Shown: positions 8,987 to 19,453, counted from the stretch's first letter. The stretch: DNA of 64,000 bases from Stenotrophomonas maltophilia (GCF_013464485.1 NZ_RAUX01000010.1:170924-234923); one strand, 5' to 3'. The notes: generated by a model from the letters alone, not told the origin. Numbers and translations are program-made.

Positions 8987-10333
8987 ATGCCCTTACCCGC
9001 CTTCAAGGCCTACGATATCCGCGGCCGCGTGCCGGAGGAACTGAACGAAGACCTGGCCCGCCGTATCGGCACGGCCTTGGATGCGCAGCTTGCTCCGGGC
9101 CCGGTGGTGCTGGGCCACGACGTTCGGCTGACCAGCCCTGCACTGCAGGACGCGCTGGCGGCTGGCCTGAGGGGAGCGGGTCGCGAAGTGATCGACATCG
9201 GCCTGTGCGGCACCGAAGAGGTCTATTTCCAGACCGATCACCTGGCTGCGGCGGGCGGCGTGATGGTCACCGCCAGCCACAACCCGATGGACTACAACGG
9301 GATGAAGCTGGTCAAGGAGAATGCGCGACCGATCAGTTCCGATACCGGCCTGTTCGCAATCTCCGACGCCGTCGCCGCCGATACGGCGGAGGCCCAGCCG
9401 ATGCGTGCCGGACAGGTTGCCCAGCACGACAAGAGCGCTTACATCCAGCACCTGCTGAGCTACATCGACCGCAGCAAGCTCACGCCTCTGAAGATCGTGG
9501 CCAACGCCGGCAACGGTGGCGCCGGTGCCATCATCGACCTGCTGGCGCCCCACCTGCCGATCGAGTTCATCCGCATCTGCCACGAGCCCGATGGCAACTT
9601 CCCCAACGGCATCCCCAATCCGCTGCTGCCGGAGAACCGCGCGGCTACCGCCGACGCCGTCCGCGAGCACGGTGCGGACTTCGGCATTGCCTGGGACGGT
9701 GATTTCGATCGCTGCTTCTTCTTCGACCACACCGGCCGCTTCATCGAGGGCTACTACCTGGTCGGCCTGCTGGCCAAGGCCATCCTCGCCCGCCAGCCGG
9801 GCGGCAAGGTCGTGCACGACCCGCGCCTGGTCTGGAACACCGTGGAGATGGTCGAAGCAGCCGGCGGCGTGCCAGTGCTGTGCAAGAGCGGCCACGCCTT
9901 CATCAAGGAGAAGATGCGCGCCGAAGACGCGGTATATGGCGGCGAGATGAGCGCACACCATTACTTCCGCGAGTTCGCCTACGCCGACTCCGGCATGATT
10001 CCGTGGCTGCTGATCGCCCAGCTGGTTTCCGAAAGCGGCCGCTCGCTGGCCGACTGGGTGGAAGATCGCATGGCGGCATACCCGTGCAGCGGTGAGATCA
10101 ACTTCAAGGTGGCTGACGCCAAGGCCGCTGTAGCGCGCGTCATGGAGCACTTCGCCGCGCAGTCGCCCACACTGGATCACACCGACGGTGTCAGTGCCGA
10201 CTTCGGCAGCTGGCGCTTCAATCTGCGCAGCTCCAACACCGAACCCTTGCTGCGCCTGAACGTCGAGGCACGTGGCGATGCATCGCTGATGCAGGCGCGC
10301 ACCGACGAAATCTCCACTCTTCTGCAGCAGTAA
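8987..10333 (+). CDS. xanA: Phosphomannomutase/phosphoglucomutase XanA
   Basis: A 448-residue alpha-D-phosphohexomutase. The active-site serine is Ser97 in [11 protein letters not shown], the metal loop is DGDFDR, and the sugar-binding loop is [10 protein letters not shown]. The phosphate-binding loop [12 protein letters not shown] is near the C-terminus. It interconverts mannose-6-P/mannose-1-P and glucose-6-P/glucose-1-P, so it feeds both the GDP-mannose branch (XanB) and the dTDP-rhamnose branch (RmlA) encoded next door. The xanA-xanB order matches Xanthomonas. Its cytoplasmic products supply LPS and exopolysaccharide. Confidence 0.95.
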   Translation: MPLPAFKAYDIRGRVPEELNEDLARRIGTALDAQLAPGPVVLGHDVRLTSPALQDALAAGLRGAGREVIDIGLCGTEEVYFQTDHLAAAGGVMVTASHNPMDYNGMKLVKENARPISSDTGLFAISDAVAADTAEAQPMRAGQVAQHDKSAYIQHLLSYIDRSKLTPLKIVANAGNGGAGAIIDLLAPHLPIEFIRICHEPDGNFPNGIPNPLLPENRAATADAVREHGADFGIAWDGDFDRCFFFDHTGRFIEGYYLVGLLAKAILARQPGGKVVHDPRLVWNTVEMVEAAGGVPVLCKSGHAFIKEKMRAEDAVYGGEMSAHHYFREFAYADSGMIPWLLIAQLVSESGRSLADWVEDRMAAYPCSGEINFKVADAKAAVARVMEHFAAQSPTLDHTDGVSADFGSWRFNLRSSNTEPLLRLNVEARGDASLMQARTDEISTLLQQ

Positions 10334-10345
10334 GCGAGGACGACC

Positions 10346-11749
10346 ATGAGCAACATCCAGCCCGTCATCCTCTCCGGTGGTTCCGGCACCCGCCTGTGGC
10401 CACTGTCGCGCGAGGCGTATCCAAAACAGTTCCTGCCGCTGGCCGGGGACCTGACGATGCTGCAGGCCACATGGCAGCGTGTCGCCCCTATTGCCGCGCA
10501 CGGCCCACTGGTGATCGCCAATGAAGAGCACCGGTTCGTGGCCGCCGAACAGCTGCAGCAGGTCGGTGCAGCGGCGGCAGCGATCATCCTGGAACCCGTC
10601 GGTCGGAACACCGCTCCGGCCATCGCGGTTGCAGCACTGGAAGCCACCCGCGAGGGCGCCGATGCGCTGCTGCTGGTGCTGCCCTCGGACCATGTGATCA
10701 CCGATGAGGCGGCCTTCCGCGCGGCCGTGCAGGCTGCGGCCAGTGCTGCCGAAGCCGGCAAGCTGGTGACTTTCGGAATCGTGCCGACCGGCCCGGAAAC
10801 CGGCTACGGCTACATCAAGGCCGCCGAAGGCCAGGGCCTGCGCGCGGTCGAGCGCTTCGTCGAGAAGCCCGACCTGGAGACCGCCACCGGTTATGTCAGC
10901 AGCGGCCAGTACTACTGGAACAGCGGCATGTTCCTGTTCAAGGCCTCGCGTTACCTGCAGGAACTGGAGCGCTTCCAGCCCGACATGCTGGCCGGCAGCC
11001 GCCAGGCCTGGCAGCAGGCCCGTCGCGATTCGGATTTCACCCGCCTCGACAAGGAGGCGTTCTCCACCGTTCCCTCCGATTCCATCGACTATGCCGTGAT
11101 GGAAAAGACCGAAGACGCCGTGGTGATTCCGCTGGACGCCGGCTGGAACGATGTCGGCTCGTGGACAGCCCTGCGCGATGTCTCGCAGCAGGACGGTGAT
11201 GGCAATGCACACCAGGGCGATGTGATCGCCATCGACTGCCGCAATACGTATGCCTATGCACAGCGCCTGGTGGCGCTGGTGGGCCTGGACGATGTGATCG
11301 TGGTCGAAACCGACGACGCCGTGCTGGTTGGCAGGGCCGACCGCATGCAGGAGGTCAAGACCGTGGTGGCGCAGCTGAAGGCCGACGGTCGCAGCGAGGC
11401 CACCTGGCATCGCAAGGTCTACCGCCCGTGGGGCGCCTACGATTCGATCGACAACGGCGAGCGTTTCCAGGTCAAGCGCATCACCGTCAAGCCCGGCGGC
11501 ACGCTGAGCCTGCAGATGCATCACCATCGCGCCGAACACTGGATCGTGGTCAGTGGCACCGCCGAAGTGACCCGTGGCGACGACGTGATCCTGCTCAGCG
11601 AGAACCAGAGCACGTACATTCCACTGGGCGTGACCCATCGCCTGCGCAACCCGGGCAAGCTGCCGCTGGAACTGATCGAAGTGCAGTCGGGCAGCTATCT
11701 CGGCGAAGACGACATCGTGCGCTTCGAGGACACCTACGGGCGCAGTTGA
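10346..11749 (+). CDS. xanB: Mannose-1-phosphate guanylyltransferase / mannose-6-phosphate isomerase XanB
   Basis: A 467-residue bifunctional type II PMI/GMP. The N-terminal nucleotidyltransferase has [19 protein letters not shown] and [10 protein letters not shown]. The C-terminal cupin isomerase domain has [17 protein letters not shown], with its metal histidines. It makes GDP-mannose from fructose-6-P together with XanA. It follows xanA by 12 bases with an AGCGAGGA-like ribosome site, so the two are one operon. Confidence 0.95.
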   Translation: MSNIQPVILSGGSGTRLWPLSREAYPKQFLPLAGDLTMLQATWQRVAPIAAHGPLVIANEEHRFVAAEQLQQVGAAAAAIILEPVGRNTAPAIAVAALEATREGADALLLVLPSDHVITDEAAFRAAVQAAASAAEAGKLVTFGIVPTGPETGYGYIKAAEGQGLRAVERFVEKPDLETATGYVSSGQYYWNSGMFLFKASRYLQELERFQPDMLAGSRQAWQQARRDSDFTRLDKEAFSTVPSDSIDYAVMEKTEDAVVIPLDAGWNDVGSWTALRDVSQQDGDGNAHQGDVIAIDCRNTYAYAQRLVALVGLDDVIVVETDDAVLVGRADRMQEVKTVVAQLKADGRSEATWHRKVYRPWGAYDSIDNGERFQVKRITVKPGGTLSLQMHHHRAEHWIVVSGTAEVTRGDDVILLSENQSTYIPLGVTHRLRNPGKLPLELIEVQSGSYLGEDDIVRFEDTYGRS

Positions 11750-11771
11750 CCCGACGCCCGCCGGCTGGAGT

Positions 11772-11832
11772 GTGTGCCGACGATTGGTCGGCACACTGTG
11801 GATGCACGCGACCACCAATGGTGGTCGCCTAC
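11772..11832. repeat. SMAG-like palindrome pair between xanB and rmlD
   Basis: Two adjacent hairpins lie between convergent genes. The first is 11772-11780 / 11788-11796 (9-bp stem). The second is 11808-11816 / 11820-11828 (9-bp stem), followed by CTAC, which reads as the GTAG head of a SMAG-type repeat on the minus strand. The position suggests a role as a bidirectional terminator. Confidence 0.65.
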
Positions 11833-11836
11833 CCGG

Positions 11837-12730
11837 TCAGGCAATCTCCGCCATCACCCGCTTCAACCCGTCCTGCCACGCCGGCAGCACGATGCCGAAA
11901 TCCTGCTGCAGCCTGCGGTTGTCCAGCACCGACCAGGCCGGGCGCTTGGCCGGCGTTGGATACTCGGAGCTGGGAATCGCCTCGACCGCCGGCACCTTCG
12001 CCAACACGCCGGTAGCCAGCGCTTCGGCGAAGATCGCCTCGGCAAACCCATGCCAGCTGGTCTGGCCACTGGCCGTCAGATGCCACGTTCCAGACAAGTG
12101 GCCCGGATGCTGCAGCACCTGCGCGGTGACATCCGCGATCAGCGCGGCCGGCGTCGGGGTACCGATCTGATCGGCCACCACCCGCAACTGTTCGCGTTCT
12201 GCTCCCACGCGCAGCATGGTGCGCAGGAAATTGGCCCCATGCGAGGCATACACCCAGGCCGTGCGGAAGATCAGGTGGCGACCGCCGGCCGCGCGCACCG
12301 CATCCTCGCCATCACGCTTGCTGGTGCCATACACCCCCAGCGGCGCGGTCGGCTCGCCCTCGCGGTACGGCGCGGTGCCCTGGCCATCGAACACGTAGTC
12401 GGTGGAGTAATGCACGAATGGCACGCCGTGCGCTGCGCACCAGCGTGCGATCACACCCGGAGACTGCGCATTGGCCGCAAAGGCCGCATCGACCTCCTGC
12501 TCGGCACGGTCCACCGCCGTGTAGGCGGCCGCATTGACCACCAGCGACGGCTGCAGCCGGTCCAGCAGGGCTGGCAGGCTGGCAGGCTGGCCGAAATCAG
12601 CGGTTTCGCAGGGGCTGCCATCAGGCAGGACACCGCTGCGGGTGGTCGCGACCACCTTGCCCAGCGGCGTCAGCGCGCGCAGCAGCTCCTGACCGACCTG
12701 GCCATTGCCACCGAACACCAGCACGGTCAT
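11837..12730 (-). CDS. rmlD: dTDP-4-dehydrorhamnose reductase
   Basis: A 297-residue extended SDR. It begins [20 protein letters not shown] (Rossmann GxxGxxG) and carries VVNAAAYTAVDRAEQE and HYSTDYVFDGQGTAPY with YGTSKRDGE (YxxxK) for catalysis. It performs the last step of dTDP-L-rhamnose synthesis. It overlaps rmlC by four bases and is the last gene of the rmlBACD operon. Confidence 0.95.
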   Translation of the reverse strand: MTVLVFGGNGQVGQELLRALTPLGKVVATTRSGVLPDGSPCETADFGQPASLPALLDRLQPSLVVNAAAYTAVDRAEQEVDAAFAANAQSPGVIARWCAAHGVPFVHYSTDYVFDGQGTAPYREGEPTAPLGVYGTSKRDGEDAVRAAGGRHLIFRTAWVYASHGANFLRTMLRVGAEREQLRVVADQIGTPTPAALIADVTAQVLQHPGHLSGTWHLTASGQTSWHGFAEAIFAEALATGVLAKVPAVEAIPSSEYPTPAKRPAWSVLDNRRLQQDFGIVLPAWQDGLKRVMAEIA

Positions 12731-13284
12731 GGCACGTAGACCGGCAGGCGGTCTTCAGCAATGTCCTTCAGGAAGGGAGCGTTCTCGTCCTTGGACGACA
12801 GCACCGGCGCGCTGATCGGCCAATCCACGGCGATGTCGGCATCGTTCCAGCGGATACCTGCATCGGCTTCCTTGACGTATACATCCGTGCACAGATAACT
12901 GAACAACGCGCGCTCGGAGAGTACGGCAAAGCCATGGGCGAAGCCTTCCGGAATCCAGAACTGCTTCCTGTTTTCAGCGCTCAGCACTACCGCCTCCCAC
13001 TGGCCGAAGGTCGGCGAGCCACGGCGGATGTCGACCGCAACGTCGTACACCTCGCCTTCCAGCACGCTGACCAGCTTGCCCTGCGGGCGCGGCCACTGGT
13101 AATGCAGGCCGCGCAGCACGCCCTGCGCCGACGTCGATACGTTGCTCTGCACGAAACGGTCCGGCAGACCCAGCGCGGCGAAGCGCTCGGCATTCCAGGT
13201 TTCGAAGAAGCAACCGCGGGCATCGCCGAACACGGCCGGCTCGATCACCACGCAGCCGGGCAACTTGGTTTCAATCACTTTCAC
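12727..13284 (-). CDS. rmlC: dTDP-4-dehydrorhamnose 3,5-epimerase
   Basis: A 185-residue cupin epimerase. [20 protein letters not shown] contains the catalytic His, and [21 protein letters not shown] is the second signature. It acts between RmlB and RmlD. It overlaps rmlA by four bases and rmlD by four bases, consistent with translational coupling. Confidence 0.95.
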   Translation of the reverse strand: MKVIETKLPGCVVIEPAVFGDARGCFFETWNAERFAALGLPDRFVQSNVSTSAQGVLRGLHYQWPRPQGKLVSVLEGEVYDVAVDIRRGSPTFGQWEAVVLSAENRKQFWIPEGFAHGFAVLSERALFSYLCTDVYVKEADAGIRWNDADIAVDWPISAPVLSSKDENAPFLKDIAEDRLPVYVP

Positions 13285-14168
13285 GGAACGACTCCACGCA
13301 GTGCGAGCGTGTGCAGGTACTGGCCGTAGCCATTCTTGATCAGCGGTGCGGCCAACGCTTCCAGCTGCTCGGCGTTGATCCAGCCCTTGCCGAAGGCGAT
13401 TTCCTCCGGGCAGCAGACCTGCAGCCCCTGCCGGGTCTGGATGGTCTCGATGAAGTTGGACGCTTCCAGCAGCGACTGGTGGGTACCGGTATCGAGCCAG
13501 GCATAGCCGCGGCCGAGCGCTTCCAGGTGCAGGTTGCCCTCGGCCAGGTAGCGCTTGTTGAGATCGGTGATCTCCAGCTCGCCGCGCGGCGACGGCTTCA
13601 GCTCGGCCGCGTAATCGCTGGCCTTGCCGTCGTAGAAATACAGGCCGGTCACCGCGTAGTTGGAACGCGGTTTCTCCGGCTTCTCGACCAGGTCGATCAC
13701 CTTGCCGGTCTTGTCGAACTCGGCCACGCCGTAACGCTCCGGGTCATTCACCCAGTAACCGAACACGGTGGCGCCGTCCACGCGCTCGTCCGCGCGCTTG
13801 AGCACCTCGCGCAGGCCATGGCCATGGAAGATGTTGTCGCCCAGCACCAGGCAGCTCGGCTTGCCGGCCACGAAATCACGGCCGATCAGGTAGGCCTGTG
13901 CCAGGCCATCCGGACTCGGCTGCACGGCGTACTGGATGTCCATGCCCCACTGCGAACCGTCGCCCAGCAGCTGCTGGAACAGGGCCTGCTCGTGCGGGGT
14001 GTTGATGATGAGCACTTCACGGATGCCCGCCAGCATCAGCACGCTGAGCGGGTAGTAGATCATCGGCTTGTCGTACACCGGCAGCAGCTGCTTGCTGACG
14101 CCCTTGGTGATCGGATACAGGCGGGTGCCGGAGCCACCGGCGAGGATGATGCCCTTGCGCTGGGTCAT
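13281..14168 (-). CDS. rmlA: Glucose-1-phosphate thymidylyltransferase
   Basis: A 295-residue nucleotidyltransferase starting [19 protein letters not shown], with [19 protein letters not shown] and [12 protein letters not shown]. It converts glucose-1-P and dTTP to dTDP-glucose. The open frame extends upstream to 14243, but the ATG at 14168 gives the normal family start and has AGGAGACGAC just upstream. Third gene in from the right in rmlBACD. Confidence 0.95.
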   Translation of the reverse strand: MTQRKGIILAGGSGTRLYPITKGVSKQLLPVYDKPMIYYPLSVLMLAGIREVLIINTPHEQALFQQLLGDGSQWGMDIQYAVQPSPDGLAQAYLIGRDFVAGKPSCLVLGDNIFHGHGLREVLKRADERVDGATVFGYWVNDPERYGVAEFDKTGKVIDLVEKPEKPRSNYAVTGLYFYDGKASDYAAELKPSPRGELEITDLNKRYLAEGNLHLEALGRGYAWLDTGTHQSLLEASNFIETIQTRQGLQVCCPEEIAFGKGWINAEQLEALAAPLIKNGYGQYLHTLALRGVVP

Positions 14169-14182
14169 GTCGTCTCCTGGGT

Positions 14183-15238
14183 TCAGGCCGCGGTGCCGAT
14201 GCGCTGCAGGCGGTAGCTGCCGTCCAGCACGCCGTTGACCCATTCCTGGTTGTCCAGGTACCAGTCGACGGTGAAGGTGATGCCCTGCTCGAACGTGTAG
14301 GCCGGCTCCCAGCCCAGGTCGTTCTTCAGCTTGGAGGCATCGATCGCATAGCGGCGGTCATGGCCGGGGCGGTCGGTGACGTAGGTGATCTGGCTGCTGC
14401 GCGGCTGGCCGTCCGCGCGCGGGCGGCGCTGGTCCAGCAGTGCGCAGATGGCCTGCACCACTTCGATGTTCTGCTTTTCCGAGTTGCCGCCCACGTTGTA
14501 GGTCTCGCCCACCTGGCCCTTGGCCAGCACGGTGCGGATCGCCTCACAGTGATCGGACACGAACAGCCAGTCGCGCACCTGCTTGCCGTCGCCATACACC
14601 GGCAGCGGTTCGCCGGCCAGCGCCTTGGCGATCACCAGCGGGATCAGCTTCTCGGGGAAGTGGTACGGGCCGTAGTTGTTGGAGCAGTTGGTGGTCAGCA
14701 CCGGCAACCCGTAGGTGTGGTGGAACGCACGCACCAGATGGTCCGACGCGGCCTTCGACGCCGAGTACGGCGAATTGGGCGCATACGGAGTGGTTTCGCT
14801 GAACTTGCCGGTCTCGCCCAGGGTGCCGTACACCTCGTCGGTGGACACGTGCAGGAAGCGGAAGGCCGCGCCCTGTTCTGCCGGCAGCGCCTTCCAGTAG
14901 TCACGGACCGCTTCCAGCAGGCCCAGAGTGCCCACCACGTTGGTCTGGATGAAAGCGCCCGGGCCGTCGATGGAGCGGTCCACGTGGCTCTCGGCGGCGA
15001 AATTCAGCACGGCGTCGGGCTGATGTTCGGCCAGCAGGCGGGTGACCAGATCACGGTCGCCGATGTCGCCCTGCACGAATACGTGATCCGGGTTGCCGTC
15101 CAGGCTGGACAGGGTCTTCAGGTTGCCGGCGTAGGTCAGCACGTCGAGGTTGACGACCTTGATGCCGCGGGCGACGGCTTCAAGAACGAAGTTACCGCCA
15201 ATGAATCCGGCGCCGCCGGTGACAAGCCATGTGGGCAC
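14183..15238 (-). CDS. rmlB: dTDP-glucose 4,6-dehydratase
   Basis: A 351-residue SDR-type dehydratase. It starts [20 protein letters not shown], has HVDRSIDGP and TDEVYG (catalytic Asp-Glu pair) and [10 protein letters not shown] (YxxxK). It makes dTDP-4-keto-6-deoxyglucose, the branch point to rhamnose and also the expected substrate of the WecE-like aminotransferase at 25199. The start is GTG at 15238, preceded by AGGAGAACAGGTA; the longer frame to 15310 has no normal start signals. It is the first gene of rmlBACD and divergent from etfB. Confidence 0.95.
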   Translation of the reverse strand: MPTWLVTGGAGFIGGNFVLEAVARGIKVVNLDVLTYAGNLKTLSSLDGNPDHVFVQGDIGDRDLVTRLLAEHQPDAVLNFAAESHVDRSIDGPGAFIQTNVVGTLGLLEAVRDYWKALPAEQGAAFRFLHVSTDEVYGTLGETGKFSETTPYAPNSPYSASKAASDHLVRAFHHTYGLPVLTTNCSNNYGPYHFPEKLIPLVIAKALAGEPLPVYGDGKQVRDWLFVSDHCEAIRTVLAKGQVGETYNVGGNSEKQNIEVVQAICALLDQRRPRADGQPRSSQITYVTDRPGHDRRYAIDASKLKNDLGWEPAYTFEQGITFTVDWYLDNQEWVNGVLDGSYRLQRIGTAA

Positions 15239-15398
15239 TACCTGTTCTCCTGATGGTGATTCGTGGGTCGGGCCTTCATGGCCGCGACAATGCAACGTTG
15301 AAGGATACAACGGGCTTCCCGCAGCGGGCGATCACGCAGGTGAACCCCGCTCGACTGGATTGCTGCGGCGCAGCAGGTGATGCGAAGGACCATACGCA

Positions 15399-15428
15399 TT
15401 CGCATGGTCCCATCAAGCCAGCTAGAAT
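15399..15428 (+). promoter_or_regulatory. Predicted etfBA promoter
   Basis: A TTCGCA -35-like box (15399-15404) and a TAGAAT -10-like box (15423-15428) are separated by 18 bases. They lie in the 288-base gap between the divergent rmlB and etfB. Transcription would start near 15435 and read through a GTAG palindrome before etfB. Confidence 0.4.
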
Positions 15429-15488
15429 CGGGGTCCCACCCCCGAACCGGTTGCTGTTCCAGGACCGGATGATCTCCAGCAAATGTGA

Positions 15489-15510
15489 GCCGGCCAGCGG
15501 CCGGCACTAC
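15489..15510 (-). repeat. SMAG-like GTAG palindrome in the etfB leader
   Basis: GCCGGCC and GGCCGGC (15489-15495 / 15499-15505) form a perfect stem with a 3-base loop, followed by ACTAC. Read on the minus strand it is headed by GTAG. It ends 16 bases before the etfB ATG, next to the ribosome site AAGGA, so it would sit in the etfB mRNA leader. Confidence 0.7.
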
Positions 15511-15526
15511 AAGGACCCCGTACCAG

Positions 15527-16273
15527 ATGAAAATCCTCGTCGCGTACAAGCGCGTGGTGGACTACAACGTCCGCATTCAGGTCAAGCCGGACGGTTCCGG
15601 CGTGGTCACCGACGGCGTCAAGCTGTCCCCCAACCCCTTCGATGAAATCGCCCTGGAAGAAGCCCTGCGCCTGCGCGACAAGGGCATCGCCACGGAAGTG
15701 GTGGTCGCCACCATCGCCCCGGCCGACGCCCAGGCGCACCTGCGCAACGGCCTGGCCATGGGCGCCAACCGCGCCATTCACGTCGTCACCGACCAGGCCA
15801 TCCAGCCGCTGACCGCCGCACGCACCCTGCTCAAGCTGATCGAGAAGGAACAGCCGGACCTGGTGATCCTCGGCAAGCAGGCCATCGATGACGATGCCAA
15901 CCAGACCGGCCAGATGCTGGCCACGATCTGGGGCCGCCCGCAGGCCACCTTCGCCAGCAAGCTCGAGATTGCCAATGGCAAGGCCACGGTGACCCGCGAG
16001 GTCGACGCCGGCCTGGAAACGCTGGAAGTGGACCTGCCGGCGGTGGTCACCACCGACCTGCGCCTGAACGAGCCGCGCTTCATCAAGCTGCCGGACATCA
16101 TGAAGGCCAAGGCCAAGCCGCTGGAGACCCTTCAGCTGGCCGACCTCGGCGTTGAAGCTGCCGACACCTTCAAGACCACCCAGTACGCCGCGCCGTCCAA
16201 GCGCAGCAAGGGCGTGATGGTCAAGGACGCGGCTGAACTGGTTGCCGCACTCAAGCAGAAGGGGTTGCTGTAA
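15527..16273 (+). CDS. etfB: Electron transfer flavoprotein, beta subunit
   Basis: A 248-residue EtfB: MKILVAYKRVVDYNVRI, NPFDEIALEEALRLRD and LVILGKQAIDDDANQTGQ (AMP-binding region), then VVTTDLRLNEPRFIKLPDIM. With EtfA it passes electrons from acyl-CoA and other dehydrogenases to ETF-ubiquinone oxidoreductase. The ATG at 15527 has AAGGACC upstream. The stop overlaps etfA by one base. In xanthomonads etfA is the left border of the variable LPS locus, which fits what follows here. Confidence 0.95.
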   Translation: MKILVAYKRVVDYNVRIQVKPDGSGVVTDGVKLSPNPFDEIALEEALRLRDKGIATEVVVATIAPADAQAHLRNGLAMGANRAIHVVTDQAIQPLTAARTLLKLIEKEQPDLVILGKQAIDDDANQTGQMLATIWGRPQATFASKLEIANGKATVTREVDAGLETLEVDLPAVVTTDLRLNEPRFIKLPDIMKAKAKPLETLQLADLGVEAADTFKTTQYAAPSKRSKGVMVKDAAELVAALKQKGLL

Positions 16274-17214
16274 TGAGCAGGATTCTCGTCATCGCCGAAC
16301 ACCACGACGGCAAGCTCAACGCCGCCACCGCCAAGACCGTCAGCGCCGCCGCCGCCATCGGCGGTGCCAGCATCGACGTGCTGGTGCTGGCCGCCGACCC
16401 GGCCGCCGTTGCCGCTGAAGCGGCGAAGATCGCCGGCGTCGCCAAGGTCCTGACCGTGGCCAACGCCGCCAACGCGCAGGCCATCGCCCAGGTGCTGGCA
16501 CCGCAGATCGCGCAGCTGGCCAAGGGCTACACCCACGTGTTCGGCCCGTCCACCACCTTCGGCAAGGACCTGATGCCGTGCGTGGCTGCCCTGCTGGGCG
16601 TCAACCAGGTGTCCGACCTGATGAGCGTCGAAGGCAGCCACACCTTCAAGCGCCCGATCTACGCCGGCAACGCGATCATCACCGTGGAAGCCCCGGCCGA
16701 CCAGATCGTGGTCGCCACCGTACGCGCCGCGTCGTGGCCGGAAGCCGCCCAGGGCGGCAGCGCTGCCATTGAAGCGGCGAGCGTGGATGCTGCGCTGCCG
16801 ACCCACACCCGCTTCATCGGCCTCGCCGCCGGTGCCAGCGACCGCCCGGACCTGCAGGCCGCCAAGCGCGTGGTCTCCGGTGGCCGTGGCGTCGGCTCGG
16901 AAGAGAACTTCAAGGTCATCTTCCAGCTGGCCGACAAGCTCGGTGCTGCCGTCGGTGCCTCGCGTGCCGCGGTCGATGCCGGCTACGTGCCCAGCGACCT
17001 GCAGGTCGGCCAGACCGGCAAGATCATCGCACCGGAACTGTACGTGGCCGTCGGCATCAGCGGTGCCATCCAGCACCTGACCGGCATCAAGGACGCCGGC
17101 ACGATTGTCGCGATCAACAAGGATGGCGATGCGCCGATCTTCGAGATCGCCGATATCGGCCTGGTGGGGGATCTGTTCGCGATCCTGCCGGAGCTGGAAG
17201 CCGCGCTGGGCTGA
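16273..17214 (+). CDS. etfA: Electron transfer flavoprotein, alpha subunit
   Basis: A 313-residue EtfA. The C-terminal FAD domain is intact: [53 protein letters not shown] and [16 protein letters not shown]. It binds FAD and forms the soluble heterodimer with EtfB. It is the last conserved gene before the O-antigen region. Confidence 0.95.
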   Translation: MSRILVIAEHHDGKLNAATAKTVSAAAAIGGASIDVLVLAADPAAVAAEAAKIAGVAKVLTVANAANAQAIAQVLAPQIAQLAKGYTHVFGPSTTFGKDLMPCVAALLGVNQVSDLMSVEGSHTFKRPIYAGNAIITVEAPADQIVVATVRAASWPEAAQGGSAAIEAASVDAALPTHTRFIGLAAGASDRPDLQAAKRVVSGGRGVGSEENFKVIFQLADKLGAAVGASRAAVDAGYVPSDLQVGQTGKIIAPELYVAVGISGAIQHLTGIKDAGTIVAINKDGDAPIFEIADIGLVGDLFAILPELEAALG

Positions 17215-17249
17215 CGCAGGCACCATCCCTGCAGCTGCAGGCCCCCCGG

Positions 17250-17278
17250 CTGGAGCACCCGCTCCACCGGGGTTCTGT
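17250..17278 (+). terminator. Possible etfBA terminator
   Basis: CCCCGGCTGGAGC and GCTCCACCGGGG form an interrupted stem of about 12 bp with one bulged base, about 35 bases after the etfA stop. The downstream T run is weak (TTCTGTTGTTCC). Confidence 0.4.
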
Positions 17279-17585
17279 TGTTCCAGGGTACGTTGGGCCG
17301 AGTTCCGGTTGCCGCATGCTGGGCGTTGCCCATTGCAGCCGGAACAGCCTGGCACGTCATGCAGCAATCATGTAGATGAATGAAGGAGGGGGTTTGACGG
17401 CCCCTCCCTCATCCCGAGATATGGGCCCTTCCGGTTCTGGCTTTGACACCCGCTTCGGTCCACGCCACGTCCGTTGGCGGCGGCGGCGACCGCCCCGCGA
17501 GCGGGCCACGCGATGGGGCCGCAGCGCCCCGCCTTGGGTAGCCGCATGAATGGCGATGGGCCGCTGTGCATGCAACCGGTAAAGC
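17279..17585. other. Intergenic stretch between etfA and the O-antigen operon
   Basis: About 500 bases separate etfA from the first O-antigen gene. I see no coding pattern. It holds a small hairpin (GGAGGGG / CCCCTCC near 17384-17408) and GC-rich low-information sequence, then the promoter at 17586. I find no JUMPstart/ops element. Confidence 0.5.
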
Positions 17586-17591
17586 TATAAT
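17563..17591 (+). promoter_or_regulatory. Predicted promoter of the rightward O-antigen operon
   Basis: A perfect TATAAT lies at 17586-17591, with only a poor -35 match (GCTGTG) 17 bases upstream. The first gene starts at 17715, giving a leader of about 115 bases. No other promoter-like site stands out before 28242, since the genes mostly overlap or abut. Confidence 0.5.
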
Positions 17592-17714
17592 CGACGACTG
17601 CCGACACTGACCGTGGCGCGCGGCGGAAGGCCGGGAGACCCCGTGTCGCCCCCTCGCACAGCAACGCGGTGTCATTCACGTGCCAAGGCAGGGCGCGCAA
17701 GGGTCCACTACGCC

Positions 17715-18698
17715 ATGACAGAAGCGACGCCCTCTCCGCCGTACGGTGGAGAACTCCCATTGGAAATCTCGGTCGTAGCGCCTGTCTATGGCTGCCAGGG
17801 ATGCCTGGAAGACCTCGTGGACCAGGTCGAGGCCGCGATCGCAACCTTGGGTGTCCGCTTTGAGATGATCCTGGTGGACGACGCCAGCCCGGACGGCGCC
17901 TGGGCCCGGATCGCCGAACTGGCCGCGACCCGACCCTGGTTGCGTGGCCTGCGCCTGTCGCGCAATTTTGGCCAGCATTCGGCCATTTCGGCCGGCATCG
18001 AACACGCACGTGGCCGTTGGACGGTAGTGATGGACTGCGACCTGCAGGACGTCCCCCGCGAAATTCCCGCGTTGTACCGCAAGGCCAACGAAGAACAGCT
18101 CGATGTCGTGTTCGCCCAACGCCTGGAACGTCAGGACAAGGCACTCAAGCGGCTGTCATCGTGGGCCTTTTTCGGCCTGCTGGGCTGGCTCACCGGCGTG
18201 CCGCAGGACCCCAGCACGGCCAACTTCGGCATCTACCATCGCAAGGTCATCAATGCCGTATGCAGAATGCCCGAACGCGATCGTTCGTTCCCGTTGATGG
18301 TCAAATGGGCCGGCTTCCGTACCGGCAAGCTGCCGGTCCAGCACCAGGCCCGTACCGTGGGCGAGACCTCCTACACCCTGCGCAAGCTGCTCACCCTGTC
18401 CACCAACATTGCGCTGGGCTACTCGGAAAAGCCGCTACGCATGGTGGCCGGCACCGGAATCGCCTGTTCGCTGGTCGCCTTCGTACTGGTGGCACTGAGC
18501 CTGCTGCGCTGGTGGGACGGTGATATCGAAGTGGCTGGCTACACATCCATCATCGGTTCGGTGTGGCTGATCGGCGGCCTGGTGATGTTCTGCCTGGGTG
18601 TGGTCGGCCTGTATGTCGGGCAGGTCTTCCGCAATGTGCAGAAGCGCCCTTACTACATCGTTGCCGACGCGGTGAACGATGCACAGGAAGCCCGATGA
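17715..18698 (+). CDS. GtrB/ArnC-like polyprenyl-phosphate glycosyltransferase (GT2)
   Basis: A 327-residue family-2 glycosyltransferase with the dolichyl/undecaprenyl-phosphate layout. EISVVAPVYGC starts the GT-A fold, VDDASPDG binds nucleotide, MDCDLQD near residue 105 is the metal site, and RNFGQHSAISAGIEHARG is typical of the DPM/GtrB/ArnC group. Two membrane segments follow (about 242-265 and 279-304). Such enzymes move a sugar from a nucleotide onto undecaprenyl phosphate at the inner face of the membrane. With the ArnE/F-like and polytopic proteins encoded downstream it suggests a lipid-linked decoration pathway. The start codon is the ATG at 17715; the longer frame has no family similarity. 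Confidence 0.9.
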   Translation: MTEATPSPPYGGELPLEISVVAPVYGCQGCLEDLVDQVEAAIATLGVRFEMILVDDASPDGAWARIAELAATRPWLRGLRLSRNFGQHSAISAGIEHARGRWTVVMDCDLQDVPREIPALYRKANEEQLDVVFAQRLERQDKALKRLSSWAFFGLLGWLTGVPQDPSTANFGIYHRKVINAVCRMPERDRSFPLMVKWAGFRTGKLPVQHQARTVGETSYTLRKLLTLSTNIALGYSEKPLRMVAGTGIACSLVAFVLVALSLLRWWDGDIEVAGYTSIIGSVWLIGGLVMFCLGVVGLYVGQVFRNVQKRPYYIVADAVNDAQEAR

Positions 18699-19453
18699 AC
18701 CTGCTCATCGACAACGGTGAAGGACGGATCGCCGCGCGCCTGACCCCTTGGGACGAGCGCGCCCTGGGCTTCGTCACCGCAGAGGTGACCACACTGGACG
18801 TCGCAACCGCGGCACAGGCAGCCCCCTTGCTGGCCGAGCTGGGCCATTGGTGCGCCACCCACTCGGTGCACTACCTGTTCGGCCGCATTGATGCCACGCA
18901 GCCGGTGGCCAAGGCGGCCCTGCTCCAGCAGGGTTTCGCCTTCGTTGAGACCTCATTGACCGTTTCGCGCAGCGGCTTCGCCAACCTGCCCCAGGTTCCG
19001 CGCGGCATGCTGCCGACGCTGCGCCCCGCGACCGCTGCCGATGTAGCCGAACTGCGGCAGATTGCCACCACCGACTTCGCGCACGGCCGCTTCCTGGAAG
19101 ATCCCGCCATCGATCCGCAGCGGGCCGCGTTGCGCACCGCCAACTGGATCGAAGACATGGTCACCGGGGGCCTGGCCTACGTGGCCGAATCGCGCGGCCG
19201 CGTCATCGGCTTCCATGCCGAACGCGTTGCTGCAGACCGCAGCAACTGCGAACTTTTGTTGACCGGCGCTTCGGGGCCTTACGCCATGCTGGCCCTTCCG
19301 TTGTGGATCACCGCGCTCGAGTCGCTGGGCGCGCGTGGCATCCCGCACTGCACGACCCTGGTTTCCGCCGCGAATACGGGCATCATCAATCTGTATGCCC
19401 GCCTTGGCTTCCATTTCAACAGCACCCTGTTTGGGTTCAGGAAATTCCTATGA
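18695..19453 (+). CDS. GNAT-family N-acyltransferase (WecD-like)
   Basis: A 252-residue protein with a C-terminal GNAT fold. LPTLRPATAADVAELRQIA starts the domain and NTGIINLYARLGFHFNSTLF is the acyl-CoA or acyl-ACP binding end. The N-terminal ~100 residues (TPWDERALGFVTAEV, ELGHWCATHSVHYLFGRID) match the arrangement of WecD-type sugar-amine acetyltransferases. Its ATG overlaps the previous stop. With a WecE-like aminotransferase in the same operon it likely acylates the 4-amino group of a dTDP-4-amino-4,6-dideoxyhexose. The donor may be the operon's own acyl-ACP rather than acetyl-CoA; that is inference. Confidence 0.75.
   Translation: MNLLIDNGEGRIAARLTPWDERALGFVTAEVTTLDVATAAQAAPLLAELGHWCATHSVHYLFGRIDATQPVAKAALLQQGFAFVETSLTVSRSGFANLPQVPRGMLPTLRPATAADVAELRQIATTDFAHGRFLEDPAIDPQRAALRTANWIEDMVTGGLAYVAESRGRVIGFHAERVAADRSNCELLLTGASGPYAMLALPLWITALESLGARGIPHCTTLVSAANTGIINLYARLGFHFNSTLFGFRKFL

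Noticed and set aside
17215-17714. A JUMPstart/ops element before the O-antigen operon
   Set aside because: I could not find the GGCGGTAG-type ops core in this gap.
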